Notes: generated from the sequence alone by a model not told the origin. A stretch of DNA of 64,000 bases from Brucella pseudogrignonensis (GCF_002252525.1 NZ_NNRM01000017.1:434001-498000); one strand, 5' to 3'; positions 53,086 to 62,362 are shown, counted from the stretch's first letter. Translations and numbers: made by a program.

Positions 53086-54108
53086 TTGGCTGACAAGACC
53101 AGCATTGAGCATAACGAAGAAGAAGTCGTTCAGATCGACCTGAATAACTTCGACTTCGCGGGCGATGACGCCGTTGTGCCCTTCCAGGTGGAAGGGCTCG
53201 ACGTGCGCGGTCGCGCCGTTCAGTTGGGTGCAAGCATCGACGCTATTCTCAAGCGTCACAATTATCCGGAAACAGTCGCACGCCTGCTGGCGGAAGCGAC
53301 TGTGCTCACGGTTCTGCTTGGCACGTCTCTGAAATTCGAAGGCAAGTTCATCTTCCAGACCCAGTCCGACGGACCTGTCGATATGCTGGTCGTGGATTTC
53401 CGCACACCACGTTCGGTGCGTGCCTACGCACGTTTTGATGCCGAGCGCGTCGCGGAAGCGGTGAGCGCAGGCAAAACACGTCCGGAAGAACTGCTTGGCC
53501 GTGGCACGCTTGCTTTTACGGTTGACCAGGGTTCCCACACGCAGCGCTATCAGGGCATTGTGGCTCTCGATGGATCGACGCTGGAAGAGATCGCACGCAC
53601 CTACTTCCGCCAGTCGGAGCAGATTGCAACCGATATGAAGCTAAGCGTTGCAAAGCTCGTTGAGCGCGGCAGCGACGGCAAACTCGTCGAACGTTGGCGC
53701 GCCGGTGGCTTGATGATCCAGTTCTTGCCGGAATCCGAAATTCGTTCACGCATGCCGGACCTTCCGGGTGGCGATGGCGACGAAAACACAGTTGTTCTCG
53801 ACCTTGAAGACGACGGCTGGGATGAAGCGCGCTCGCTGGTCGGCACGATTGAAAGCTCGGAACTGACCGACCCGCAGGTTGGCTCGGAGCGTCTGCTTTA
53901 TCGTCTGTTCCATGAGCGTGGCGTTCGCATCTATGAGGCGATCCGGGTTATCGATGATTGCGCCTGTTCGCGCGAGAAGATCGAAGGCGTCTTTTCAAAC
54001 TTCTCGGCTGAAGAAATTCAGGATAGCGTGGAGGATGGCAAGATTTCGGTTACGTGCGAATTCTGCTCCAAAACCTATGAGTTTGATCCTGCACAGTTTG
54101 CGAAATAA
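53086..54108 (+). CDS. hslO: Redox-regulated chaperone Hsp33
   Basis: 340 residues with the C-terminal zinc-binding cysteines that switch the chaperone on under oxidation: CAC (292-294) and CEFC (324-327). The start is TTG 53086, with AAGGAG seven bases upstream, inside the tail of the argF transcript. Other in-frame starts lie inside argF. This family protects unfolded proteins in the cytosol during oxidative stress; the arg operon setting is positional. Confidence 0.93.
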   Translation: MADKTSIEHNEEEVVQIDLNNFDFAGDDAVVPFQVEGLDVRGRAVQLGASIDAILKRHNYPETVARLLAEATVLTVLLGTSLKFEGKFIFQTQSDGPVDMLVVDFRTPRSVRAYARFDAERVAEAVSAGKTRPEELLGRGTLAFTVDQGSHTQRYQGIVALDGSTLEEIARTYFRQSEQIATDMKLSVAKLVERGSDGKLVERWRAGGLMIQFLPESEIRSRMPDLPGGDGDENTVVLDLEDDGWDEARSLVGTIESSELTDPQVGSERLLYRLFHERGVRIYEAIRVIDDCACSREKIEGVFSNFSAEEIQDSVEDGKISVTCEFCSKTYEFDPAQFAK

Positions 54109-54112
54109 ATAA

Positions 54113-54156
54113 GCGCATCCCGAAAAAGCGCGATGCGGTTTTCGGGATAAGCGAGA
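54113..54156. repeat. Dispersed palindromic repeat, short form
   Basis: GCGCATCCCGAAAAAGCG ... CGGTTTTCGGGATAAGCGAG. It lies between the hslO stop and its terminator. Confidence 0.8.
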
Positions 54157-54160
54157 CATG

Positions 54161-54191
54161 AAAAAGGCGCTTCAAAAGAAGCGCCTTTTTT
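54161..54191. terminator. Bidirectional terminator between hslO and apaG
   Basis: AAAAAGGCGCTTC / GAAGCGCCTTTTT with an AAAA loop. The last T bases overlap the apaG stop codon (54190-54192), so both convergent genes share it. Confidence 0.85.
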
Positions 54192-54582
54192 AGTTCAGCG
54201 TGCGGCGGGCTTCTGGAATATCCAGCGAGAAAGCCGGAATATCGACTTCAAAGGCATTCCCGTCGGAAGCTTGCATTTGATATCGCCCAACCATGACACC
54301 GGATGTCGTGCTCAAGGGGCAGCCTGAAGAGTATTGATAAGAGTCGCCGGGATTAAGCGTCGGCTGTTCGCCGATAACGCCTGCGCCCTGTACTTCTTCA
54401 ATATGGCCATTGCCGTCTGTGATCTGCCAGTAACGCGAGCGCAACTGTACAGTCTGAGATGAATTGTTGGCGATTGTGATCCGGTAGCCCCAGACATAGC
54501 GGTTGTCGTCTGGCTCGGACTGGTCTTCGAGATAAAACGGTTCAGCCGTTACTTCGATACCCCGCGTTACCGCTTTGTACAT
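54190..54582 (-). CDS. apaG: ApaG family protein
   Basis: 130 residues, the normal length. The fibronectin-like beta-sandwich signature is visible: [45 protein letters not shown] and GVMVGRYQM. ApaG is linked with diadenosine tetraphosphate and Co2+ resistance in enterics, but its molecular job is unclear. ATG 54582 is the family start; longer in-frame extensions lack similarity. Confidence 0.92.
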   Translation of the reverse strand: MYKAVTRGIEVTAEPFYLEDQSEPDDNRYVWGYRITIANNSSQTVQLRSRYWQITDGNGHIEEVQGAGVIGEQPTLNPGDSYQYSSGCPLSTTSGVMVGRYQMQASDGNAFEVDIPAFSLDIPEARRTLN

Positions 54583-54755
54583 ACGCACCCGCCTTTGAAT
54601 CGCATCAAGTCTACTTGTCTCACCTATCGCTAAAGTTGCGCGGGAGGTCAACGAGTTGATGCCGACAAATGCAGCGCAATTGCCGAAATGTTCCGGCAAT
54701 TGCGTCGTTTATGCATCGTTTTGCGGTCGAAAGCTGCAAAATTAGTCGATTTTTG

Positions 54756-55949
54756 TTATCGAGCGGCAGCTAGCGCTTCCAGCACATCCTCAACCAGATC
54801 ATCCTGATCTTCGAGACCAACAGAGATACGCAGCATACCGTCAGAAATACCGAGTTCCGCGCGGGCTTCGTCCGTGAGGCTCTGATGCGTAGTTGTGGCG
54901 GGGTGAGTGATGATGCTCTTTGCATCGCCCAGATTGTTGGAAATGCTGAAGACCCGCAGCGCATTTTCAAACTTGAACGCAGCTTCCTTGCCGCCTTCGA
55001 GTTCCAGCGCGATCAGCGTCGAGCCGCCGGTCATCTGCTTGGCGATGATATCGGCTTGTGGGTGATCAGCGCGGCCCGGATAAATGACCTGTTTCACACC
55101 TGCCTGACCGGCAAGCGCATCGGCAACGGCTGTAGCCGACTGTGTCTGCTGACGCACGCGAACGCCGAGCGTTTCGAGGCCTTTGAGCATGATCCATGCA
55201 TTAAATGGGCTCATACCCGGGCCGGTATGACGGAAGTAAGGCTGGAGAACTTCTTCAGTCCACTCCTGATCGGAAAGAATGATCCCGCCAAGACAACGGC
55301 CCTGACCATCAATATGCTTGGTGGTCGAATAGACGACGATATGCGCGCCGAGCTCCAGTGGCTTCTGGTAAAGCGGCGTCGCAAACACGTTGTCAACGAT
55401 CAGCTTTGCGCCGATTTCATTGGCAATGTCTGCGACAGCAGCAATGTCGATCACTTCGAGCGTCGGGTTCGACGGGCTTTCGAGCAACATCACTTTGGTG
55501 TTCGGACGAACAGCTGCTTTCCAGTTTTCAATCTTTGAGCCGTCGATGATCGAAAACTCAACGCCATAGCGCGGCAGCAGCGTTTCAATAATGTAACGCG
55601 ACGACCCAAAGACGGCGCGTGCGCAGATGACGTGTTCTCCAGCCTGTACCTGACAGAGAATGGAGGCGGCGACCGCCGCCATACCGGAGGTGAAGGCGCG
55701 CGCATCTTCGGCACCTTCAAGCGCACACATGCGCTTTTCAAACATGTCTGTGGTTGGGTTGGCATAACGCGAATAGATGAAACCCGGGTCTTCGCCTGTG
55801 AATCGCGCTTCAGCGGCTTCTGCTGTCGGGTAAAGAAAGCCCTGCGTCAGATAGAGGGCTTCGGACAACTCTGCAAAGCCCGAACGCAGCGATCCTGCAT
55901 GAACGAGCTGAGTTGCCGGGCGTAACTTACGGGTAGTCTTATTCGTCAT
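54756..55949 (-). CDS. metZ: O-succinylhomoserine sulfhydrylase
   Basis: 397 residues. Fold-type I PLP enzyme forming homocysteine directly from O-succinylhomoserine and sulfide. The PLP lysine is in VVYSTTKHIDGQGRCLGG, and the phosphate loop is FTSGMAAVAAS. ATG 55949 is chosen by the family N-terminus (TNKTTRKLRPATQLVHAG). It lies downstream of a SAM-II riboswitch and terminator, which supports a methionine pathway role. It is a relative of the PLP enzyme at 16224. Confidence 0.94.
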   Translation of the reverse strand: MTNKTTRKLRPATQLVHAGSLRSGFAELSEALYLTQGFLYPTAEAAEARFTGEDPGFIYSRYANPTTDMFEKRMCALEGAEDARAFTSGMAAVAASILCQVQAGEHVICARAVFGSSRYIIETLLPRYGVEFSIIDGSKIENWKAAVRPNTKVMLLESPSNPTLEVIDIAAVADIANEIGAKLIVDNVFATPLYQKPLELGAHIVVYSTTKHIDGQGRCLGGIILSDQEWTEEVLQPYFRHTGPGMSPFNAWIMLKGLETLGVRVRQQTQSATAVADALAGQAGVKQVIYPGRADHPQADIIAKQMTGGSTLIALELEGGKEAAFKFENALRVFSISNNLGDAKSIITHPATTTHQSLTDEARAELGISDGMLRISVGLEDQDDLVEDVLEALAAAR

Positions 55950-56007
55950 TTTTTTCCAACCTGTCGAAAGCTGGTCGGCCGGGGCCTGGAAATGCCTCGG
56001 CGGCCAA

Positions 56008-56043
56008 TAAAAAACCGGCCTCGCGAACACGCAAAAGGCCGGT
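56008..56043 (-). terminator. Riboswitch-controlled intrinsic terminator before metZ
   Basis: On the minus strand the arms ACCGGCCT/AGGCCGGT enclose a 14-base loop and are followed by TTTTTTATT. It begins about eight bases after the SAM-II pseudoknot, so SAM binding could promote termination. Confidence 0.8.
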
Positions 56044-56050
56044 AACGAAC

Positions 56051-56112
56051 CGCGGCCTTATTTTAGCGAATTCTTTAACGTGGCTGCAAGCCGGCCGGCC
56101 AAATCACCACGG
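56051..56112 (-). promoter_or_regulatory. SAM-II riboswitch
   Basis: Read leftward: CCGTGGTGATTTGGCCGG, then CTTGCAGCCACGTTAAAG, GCTAAAA and AAGGCCGCGG. GTGG pairs with CCAC, the conserved GATTT and TTAAA strands are in place, and GCTAAA with GGCC forms the pseudoknot. This is the alphaproteobacterial metA/metZ class. A promoter lies just upstream: -35 TTGACG (56150-56145) and -10 TAAGGA (56127-56122). The 160 bases from there to dcd hold nothing else clear. Confidence 0.9.
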
Positions 56113-56313
56113 AACACTTTTTCCTTATGCCTCTTGGGCAGGGTCGTCAATGCTTGGAAGGTCAGTTTTCAGGAAAAGAGCTGCCGGTGAAAGGTGCTTG
56201 GCCTCTGATTCCTGCGGAAAACCCCGAAACCAAGGGCTTTGAGGGTTGGCATCGGTGCTTAGAGCGGTCAATGGTCTTAGACCAATTTTAAGTAATTCAC
56301 GGAGTTCAGTGGT

Positions 56314-57405
56314 ATGACACAGAGGGAAGCAGGAATTCTGGCAGATGCGGATATTGCCGCGCTGTTTGAAAGCGGTTTGCTCAAATCTGCGCGTCCATTG
56401 GATGCCGATCAGATTCAGCCTGCAAGTCTCGACCTGCGATTGGGTGTGAAAGCCTATCGTGTGCGCGCATCCTTCATGCCCGGTCCGGGAACGCCGGTTA
56501 TCGACAAGCTGGAACGTCTCAAGCTTCACGAGATCGATTTGACCGCAGGCGCGGTGCTTGAAACCGGCTGCGTCTATATCGTGCCATTGCTTGAAAGCTT
56601 GTCGCTTTCGCCGGAATTGTCTGCTTCCGCTAACCCGAAAAGCTCGACGGGCCGCCTTGATATTTTCACCCGCGTTATCGCCGATGGTGCGCAGGAGTTC
56701 GACAAGGTGCCTGCTGGCTATAATGGCCCGCTTTATCTCGAAGTCAGCCCACGTACTTTCCCGATTGTTGCACGCACTGGCTCGCGCTTGTCGCAAATCC
56801 GTTTTCGACAGGGACGTGCCCAGCTGACTGAAGCAGAACTTGCAACATTGCATCAGAACGAAACGTTGGTGGCTGCAGAACAGCCAAATATCTCTGGCGG
56901 CGGCATCGCGCTGTCAGTTGATCTGTCGGGTGATAAGGACAAGCTGATCGGCTATCGCGGAAAGCATCACACAGCTGTTGTCGATGTCGATAAGCGAGCT
57001 GCCAATGACGTTCTCGACTTCTGGGAGCCGATCTATGATCGTGGGTCGCGTGAACTGGTGCTCGACCCGGATGAGTTTTACATCCTCGTTTCGCGCGAAG
57101 CGGTGCATGTGCCGCCGCTTTTCGCAGCGGAAATGACGCCTTTCGACCCGCTGGTCGGTGAATTCCGTGTGCATTATGCAGGCTTCTTTGATCCGGGCTT
57201 CGGTCACACCGCTGCTGGTGGAACGGGAAGCCGTGCGGTTCTGGAAGTGCGCAGTCATGAAGTCCCGTTCATTCTCGAACATGGCCAGATTGTCGGCCGT
57301 CTTGTTTATGAGCATATGTTGAATCGCCCGAAAGCGCTCTATGGCATCGATCTGGGATCGAACTATCAGGCGCAGCAACTTAAGCTCTCCAAGCATTTCA
57401 GGTGA
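56314..57405 (+). CDS. dcd: 2'-deoxycytidine 5'-triphosphate deaminase, long alphaproteobacterial form
   Basis: 363 residues, roughly twice the enteric enzyme, with two related beta-barrel halves. Half 1 has DQIQPASLDLRLG, PKSSTGRLDIF and a GYNGPLYLEVSP strand; half 2 has ELVLDPDEFYILVS and FDPGFGHTAAGGTGSRAVLE. It makes dUTP from dCTP for thymidylate synthesis. The long form is typical of Rhizobiales. ATG 56314 follows ACGGAG at suitable distance. Confidence 0.9.
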   Translation: MTQREAGILADADIAALFESGLLKSARPLDADQIQPASLDLRLGVKAYRVRASFMPGPGTPVIDKLERLKLHEIDLTAGAVLETGCVYIVPLLESLSLSPELSASANPKSSTGRLDIFTRVIADGAQEFDKVPAGYNGPLYLEVSPRTFPIVARTGSRLSQIRFRQGRAQLTEAELATLHQNETLVAAEQPNISGGGIALSVDLSGDKDKLIGYRGKHHTAVVDVDKRAANDVLDFWEPIYDRGSRELVLDPDEFYILVSREAVHVPPLFAAEMTPFDPLVGEFRVHYAGFFDPGFGHTAAGGTGSRAVLEVRSHEVPFILEHGQIVGRLVYEHMLNRPKALYGIDLGSNYQAQQLKLSKHFR

Positions 57406-57461
57406 TTGCGTTCTTCCTGATCCCGTTCGTATAAAGTGGGATGTGGTGGAGGACTGCTTAG

Positions 57462-58460
57462 GTGAGAAATGGGAAGGATGAGGTTCGGGAAATCATAACG
57501 GATGTGCCATCGCGCCGTCTGTCCGTGGGCATCGTTGCGTTGCCCGGTTTTACGCTGACGGCCCTCAGCCTGTTTCTCGACCCATTTCGCCTTGCAGCCG
57601 ATGATCGTGATAAAAGCCGCCAGATCCGGTGTGCCTGGAAAATCTGCACATTGTCGGGCGATCCGGTCACATCCAGTTCCGGTATGGTGATTGAACCGAC
57701 AGCACCCATCGGTGAGCTGGATGAGTGCGATTATGTGGCAGTTGTCGGCGGTTTGCTTGCGCAGTACCGCCCACGTCAACAGGCTTTGATTGACCTTATC
57801 AAACGCGCCGATAAGCGCGGCAAGACCGTTGTGGGCCTTTGCACAGCAGCCTTTCTGCTGGCTGAGGGCGGCTTGCTTGATGACCGAAACTGTTGTGTCA
57901 GCTGGTTCCATCGTGATGATTTTCTCGATCTTTTCGATGGCCATACCGCTGATACGACAAGCCTTTTTCATCGCAGCGGACGTCACTATACCTGTGCGGG
58001 TGGCCTGGGCGCGGCATCGCTTTCACTTTCGATCATCCAGAATGAAATCTCCGAGGAGTTGGCCCGTAAAAGCGCGTCCATTTTGATGATCCCTTATGAA
58101 CTGGTGCGTTCTGAACAGCCGGCATTAAGCTTCAATGGCGTTCGTTCGCCGATGATCCGTAAGGCAATCCGCATTTTTGAGGAAACGCTTGAAGAGCCGG
58201 TGCAGATGATCGATGTGGCACGCAAGCTCGGCATTTCGGTGCGTCAGATGGAGCGCGGTTTTCGCATGGCCGTGGGGCGCACGGCTTTTGAGGTGCGTGA
58301 AGAATTGCGCGTTAAAAAGGCGCGGGAGCTGCTGTCCGAAACCGGGCTATCTTTGCTGGAAGTGGCAGTCGCCAGCGGCTTTACGGATACGCGCAGTATG
58401 AACCGCTCTTTTGTTCGCCAAAAGCAGAAGCCACCACGGGATTATCGCAAAGAACGCTGA
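57462..58460 (+). CDS. GlxA-family transcriptional regulator (DJ-1/PfpI plus AraC)
   Basis: 332 residues. The N-terminal half is a DJ-1/PfpI-like sensor domain with the elbow cysteine in VGLCTAAFLLAEGGLL. The C-terminal half is an AraC DNA-binding domain with two HTH motifs (IDVARKLGISVRQMERGFR and LLEVAVASGFTDTRSMNRSF). Relatives sense quaternary amines or amino acids (GbdR, CdhR, ArgR of Pseudomonas). The GTG at 57462 has GGAGGA at eight bases. The target is unknown and no obvious catabolic genes adjoin. Confidence 0.88.
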   Translation: MRNGKDEVREIITDVPSRRLSVGIVALPGFTLTALSLFLDPFRLAADDRDKSRQIRCAWKICTLSGDPVTSSSGMVIEPTAPIGELDECDYVAVVGGLLAQYRPRQQALIDLIKRADKRGKTVVGLCTAAFLLAEGGLLDDRNCCVSWFHRDDFLDLFDGHTADTTSLFHRSGRHYTCAGGLGAASLSLSIIQNEISEELARKSASILMIPYELVRSEQPALSFNGVRSPMIRKAIRIFEETLEEPVQMIDVARKLGISVRQMERGFRMAVGRTAFEVREELRVKKARELLSETGLSLLEVAVASGFTDTRSMNRSFVRQKQKPPRDYRKER

Positions 58461-58552
58461 ATCTATGAGCTTACTTGCGAATCCCGCGCCGACAACCTAT
58501 TTTCCGCGGCGAAACTGCCACTTTGGCAGGCGACCAAATACTGGAGATTTGC

Positions 58553-58819
58553 ATGTCTGATGGTGTAAACCGTTTTCTTGGCGATACGCCTGCACGCGTG
58601 CTGATCAAGCTTGTGCTGATCTCGCTGGTGGTTGGCGTGGTGATGAGCGCGTTCCACTGGACGCCTTATGATATCCTCTATGGCATCCGTGATTTTGTTC
58701 TGCGTCTTTGGAACATGGGCTTCTCTGCCATTGCAGGTTTTGCCGATTATCTCATCCTCGGTGCGGCCGTCGTCATTCCTGCCTTTATTTTGCTCCGTAT
58801 CCTGAGCTACCGGAAATAA
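58553..58819 (+). CDS. Small inner-membrane protein (DUF6460-like)
   Basis: 88 residues with two predicted helices, at about 17-36 and 60-80, separated by a short loop (HWTPYDILYGIRDFVLRLWN). ATG 58553 follows CTGGAG at seven bases. The family is widespread in Rhizobiales but without an assigned function. It lies between a regulator and a secreted CAP protein. Confidence 0.7.
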   Translation: MSDGVNRFLGDTPARVLIKLVLISLVVGVVMSAFHWTPYDILYGIRDFVLRLWNMGFSAIAGFADYLILGAAVVIPAFILLRILSYRK

Positions 58820-58823
58820 TCAG

Positions 58824-58869
58824 AGCATTTCCTGCGAAAGTGCGAAGCGGTTTTGCGTAGGAAAATGCT
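58824..58869. repeat. Dispersed palindromic repeat, GCATTTCC subtype (copy b)
   Basis: AGCATTTCCTGCGAAAGTG ... GAAGCGGTTTTGCGTAGG and end AAATGCT. It is very similar to 49533-49576 and starts four bases after the stop codon upstream. Confidence 0.78.
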
Positions 58870-58896
58870 TAGTAAAAAGCCTTTCGGAAGCGGGAA

Positions 58897-59379
58897 ATGC
58901 AAAACAACGACACCTTTAACCTTACCCGGCGGGGGGTTCTGATCCTCGCCGGTGGCGCTCTGGCTTTCGCGGCTTTGCCCGCGGGTTTTGCAGACGCTGC
59001 AGCAGACGTTGACCCGACAGAGCTCTTCAATCAGATCCGCAAGTCCAACGGTCTGCCGCTTATGGCAACCAACGGCAAGCTTGAGCAGGCAGCGCTTTAT
59101 CAGGCACGTCGTATGGCGAGCCATGGCAAGATCGGCCACTCGGTCGGCTGGGGCAATGGGTTTGTTTCGCGGCTCAAACAGGCTGGCATTCGTGGCCCTG
59201 CGGCGGAAAATGTTGCCGCTGGACAGCCAAACACACAGGCCGTTTTTGATGCCTGGATGAAATCACCAGGGCATCGCAAGAATATGCTTGATCCGACCTT
59301 CGAGCATTATGGCCTTGCATGGGCGACGCCTGAAAACAATCCGCGTCGCCTATACTGGGCGATGATGCTCGGCCTCTGA
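58897..59379 (+). CDS. Exported CAP-domain (SCP/PR1) protein
   Basis: 160 residues with a twin-arginine-like start (LTRRGVLILAGGALAF) and Ala-rich cleavage region. The CAP core is clear: ARRMASHGKIGHSVG (first His), AAENVAAG and WMKSPGHRKNML (second His). It should act in the periplasm or outside. Bacterial CAP proteins have been linked to sporulation coats, adhesion or lipid binding, but function here is unknown. Confidence 0.87.
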   Translation: MQNNDTFNLTRRGVLILAGGALAFAALPAGFADAAADVDPTELFNQIRKSNGLPLMATNGKLEQAALYQARRMASHGKIGHSVGWGNGFVSRLKQAGIRGPAAENVAAGQPNTQAVFDAWMKSPGHRKNMLDPTFEHYGLAWATPENNPRRLYWAMMLGL

Positions 59380-59516
59380 ATATTGTTGAACGCGCTCCTG
59401 ACATAAGGCTGTCAGGGCTGCGACAATACGGTGGCCGAATTCACTGTCGTTTTGAATGATTCCAGAATAGAGCTTACCGATATTGCGACCGATATTCGAG
59501 GAAAGCCAGGGATCAG

Positions 59517-60866
59517 ATGCTGCACGATCAGAGCATTGTTTCCAGACCATTTGAAGTGACCCATCGCATGGTGATGATGATCGCCGTGCCGATGACACTC
59601 GCCGCCGTCACTACGCCCTTGCTTGGGCTGGTGGATATGGGTGTGGTCGGTCAGATGGGGCAGGCCGAATTGATTGGTGGCCTCGCTATTGGCGCACTGG
59701 TTTTCGATTTTCTGCTGACCATGTTCAGCTTTCTGCGCTCCGGAACCACCGGGCTTGTCGCACAGGCGATGGGGGCAGGCGACAAGGCAGAAGAACAGGC
59801 AATCTTCTGGCGGGCTATCATTATAGCGATTGCTGCTGGCTTGCTGATGATACTGAGCCTGCCGCTCGTGCTAACCGTTGCGTCTGATTTCATTCACCCG
59901 ACACCTGCCACTCAGGAAGCGATGGTGACTTATGTGTCAATCCGGATGCTTTCGGCACCGGTGGCGCTTATTAATTATTCCGTACTGGGTCTGCTGCTCG
60001 GACGGGGGCAGGGTATTCTGGGCCTCAGCCTTCAGGTGCTAATTAACGGTATCAATATTATTCTCTGCATTGTGCTCGGGCTGGAACTTGGCTGGGGTGT
60101 GGCCGGTGTTGCATGGGCCACGGTGACGGGCGAAACTGTTGCGGCAATCATTGGCCTCACGCTTGTTGCGCGCCACTTCAATCGCTCGACAGGACGCAGG
60201 CCTGATTGGGCGCGCATCTTTCAGAAAGAAGGTCTTGTGCGGATGGTCGCGCTTAACCGCGACATCATGATCCGCTCCATTCTGCTTTTGACTGCCTTTG
60301 CATTCTTCACCCGCGCGGGTTCAGAGCTCGGTCCGGTGACGCTGGCGGCAAACGCGGTTTTGATGAATTTCTTCCTCGTCTGCGGTTTCTTTCTCGATGG
60401 TATGGCCGCCGCAGTGGAACAGATCGTAGGCCGCTCGGTCGGGGCGCGCTATAGCCCGGCATTTGTTCGCGGTGCGAAACTTACCTTCGTTTGGGGGCTG
60501 GTCATGGCCAGCTTGATTGCATTCACTTTGCTGGTGTTTGGTGATGCGATTATCGACCTTCTGTCGAAGGCTTCCGATGTGCGCGATGAGGCGATCAAAT
60601 ATCTGCCATGGGCGGCATTAACCGGGCTCACCGGCCTGCTCGCATTCCATATGGACGGCGTTTACATCGGCGCAACATGGTCGCGCGATATGCGCAACAT
60701 GATGTTCTTCTCGCTGATATTCTTTTTGGCTGTGCTTTATGCAGTAAAGCCCGTGATGGGAAATCACGGGCTTTGGCTGGCAATCAATCTGTTCCTATCG
60801 ATCCGCGGCATCACGCTTCTGGCGTTGCTGCCGCGCAGATACAGAACAGAGTTTTTTAAAGCATGA
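59517..60866 (+). CDS. MATE-family efflux transporter (DinF-like)
   Basis: 449 residues with 12 predicted helices and the MATE repeats (VPMTLAAVTTPLLGLVDMGV near the start; NAVLMNFFLVCGFFLDGMAA in the second half). Members export cationic drugs or organic acids using Na+ or H+. The DinF branch is often near SOS genes, but none is visible here. The stop codon lies inside a dispersed repeat. Confidence 0.9.
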   Translation: MLHDQSIVSRPFEVTHRMVMMIAVPMTLAAVTTPLLGLVDMGVVGQMGQAELIGGLAIGALVFDFLLTMFSFLRSGTTGLVAQAMGAGDKAEEQAIFWRAIIIAIAAGLLMILSLPLVLTVASDFIHPTPATQEAMVTYVSIRMLSAPVALINYSVLGLLLGRGQGILGLSLQVLINGINIILCIVLGLELGWGVAGVAWATVTGETVAAIIGLTLVARHFNRSTGRRPDWARIFQKEGLVRMVALNRDIMIRSILLLTAFAFFTRAGSELGPVTLAANAVLMNFFLVCGFFLDGMAAAVEQIVGRSVGARYSPAFVRGAKLTFVWGLVMASLIAFTLLVFGDAIIDLLSKASDVRDEAIKYLPWAALTGLTGLLAFHMDGVYIGATWSRDMRNMMFFSLIFFLAVLYAVKPVMGNHGLWLAINLFLSIRGITLLALLPRRYRTEFFKA

Positions 60867-60906
60867 CCCCGAAGAGTGGGAACCGGTTTTCGGGATAAGA
60901 TCATGC
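60861..60906. repeat. Dispersed palindromic repeat overlapping the MATE stop codon
   Basis: Arms GCATGA/TCATGC at the ends, inner CCCCGAAGAG/ACCGGTTTTCGGGATAAG. The first six bases encode the last Ala and the TGA of the MATE gene, so insertion or recombination of this element defined the protein end. It also separates the MATE gene from convergent pyrD. Confidence 0.78.
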
Positions 60907-60917
60907 TCAGGAGAAGT

Positions 60918-62012
60918 TTAGTCAGGCAGACGGCGCGCGGCCCACTCCTTTGTGTCGCGGTCGCGCAGATTGGAAATGCTTGCCACGCCTTCGGTTTTGA
61001 CGGCGTCTGAAAGTCCGCGCACGATTTCGGATGCGAGACCAGGACCTCGATAGATCATGCCGGTGTAAAGCTGGATGAGATCAGCACCCGCCTTGATTTT
61101 CGTAAGGGCGGTTTCAGCACTGTCGATACCGCCAACGCCGATCAGCGGCATGTCAGCGCCGACCCGCTCGCGCATACGTGCCAGAATAATCGTCGAACGC
61201 TCAAATAGCGGTGCGCCCGAAAGGCCACCTGTTTCTTCGCGGTTCTCTGTGCTGTTCAGACCGTTGCGCGAAAGCGTTGTGTTGGAAACAATAATACCGT
61301 CGAGCTTCTGCTCAAGCGCTTCTGCAGCAATATCGTCGAGTTCTTCGTTGCTCAGATCAGGCGCGATCTTGAGGAAAACCGGACGCTTCAGCGTGCACAT
61401 CTTGCCTTCTTCATCGCGGGCAGCAAGCACACGCGAGAGCAGCTCGCGCAGCGCATCGCGGGATTGCAAATTGCGCAGGCCCGGCGTGTTGGGCGAAGAG
61501 ATGTTGACGGTGAAATATCGTGCCAGCTGATAGAACTTGCGAATACCGGCTACATAATCGCCGATACGGTCTTCAGCATCCTTGTTGGCACCGATATTGA
61601 CGCCGACAATACCGCTCTTTCCAGCGCGCTGCGAAAGGCGCTTGAACGCTGCATCGTGGCCTTCATTGTTGAAGCCAAGACGATTGATCACAGCACGATC
61701 ATCCACCAGACGGAAAATACGCGGACGCGGATTGCCGCTCTGCGGACGCGGCGTGATGGTGCCTACTTCGGTAAATCCGAAGCCGATCTTCAAGAGTGCA
61801 TCAGGAACTTCGGCATTCTTGTCGTAACCGGCTGCCATGCCCACGGGATTTGGAAACTGTAGACCTGCAATCTTAACCGAAAGTGCCGGGTCATGTGGAC
61901 GGCTGCAGGTGACAATGCCAGTTTTCAGCCCTGCGATGGACAGACCATGCGCTTGCTCGGCGTCGAACGTAAACAATGCACGTCGCCCAAAAAGTTCAAA
62001 AAGCCCGCTCAT
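60918..62012 (-). CDS. pyrD: Dihydroorotate dehydrogenase (quinone), class 2
   Basis: 364 residues. Membrane-associated FMN enzyme of de novo pyrimidine synthesis. It has the N-terminal extension typical of class 2, GMAAGYDKNAEVP (FMN), the catalytic-base Ser region VNISSPNTPGLRNLQ and VGGIDSAE (phosphate binding). It is coupled by ATGA to the DUF952 gene upstream. Confidence 0.95.
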   Translation of the reverse strand: MSGLFELFGRRALFTFDAEQAHGLSIAGLKTGIVTCSRPHDPALSVKIAGLQFPNPVGMAAGYDKNAEVPDALLKIGFGFTEVGTITPRPQSGNPRPRIFRLVDDRAVINRLGFNNEGHDAAFKRLSQRAGKSGIVGVNIGANKDAEDRIGDYVAGIRKFYQLARYFTVNISSPNTPGLRNLQSRDALRELLSRVLAARDEEGKMCTLKRPVFLKIAPDLSNEELDDIAAEALEQKLDGIIVSNTTLSRNGLNSTENREETGGLSGAPLFERSTIILARMRERVGADMPLIGVGGIDSAETALTKIKAGADLIQLYTGMIYRGPGLASEIVRGLSDAVKTEGVASISNLRDRDTKEWAARRLPD

Positions 62013-62362
62013 TTGTCCTCAAGCTCCGGGAAGATGTGGAGACCATCTTTGTCGAGCAGCAATGGCTCGACCTTAACCACTGCCGATAGTGGCAGCATTG
62101 CATAAAGATGCGGAAACAGCGCCCCGCCGCGCGAGGTTTCAAATTTCAGCGCATCGCCCAAGGCGGCTGTATCTACGCTTACCAGCAGCAGATCCGTTTG
62201 CCCGGCAAAATGTTTGGCGGCTGTTTCGCGCACCTGTTCACTGGTGGAGAAATGGATATAGCCATCGGCAATATCAACGGGTGCCCCGGTAAAATTGCCA
62301 GCCTCTTCTGCCTGCGCCCAGAGATCGCGCGGGGCGATCTTGTAGATGGTCGTTTTGGTCAT
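62009..62362 (-). CDS. DUF952 family protein
   Basis: 117 residues. Motifs GYIHFSTSEQVRETAAKHFA and FPHLYAMLPLSAVV are those of the DUF952 family, which has a glutathione-S-transferase-like or ADP-ribosylation-like small fold and no assigned role. Coupling to pyrD is seen in many Rhizobiales, so a link to nucleotide metabolism is possible. Confidence 0.82.
   Translation of the reverse strand: MTKTTIYKIAPRDLWAQAEEAGNFTGAPVDIADGYIHFSTSEQVRETAAKHFAGQTDLLLVSVDTAALGDALKFETSRGGALFPHLYAMLPLSAVVKVEPLLLDKDGLHIFPELEDK

Noticed and set aside
59380-59516. Possible minus-strand gene between the CAP and MATE genes
   Set aside because: The 82-codon frame overlaps both real genes, has no ribosome site, and only its middle is intergenic.
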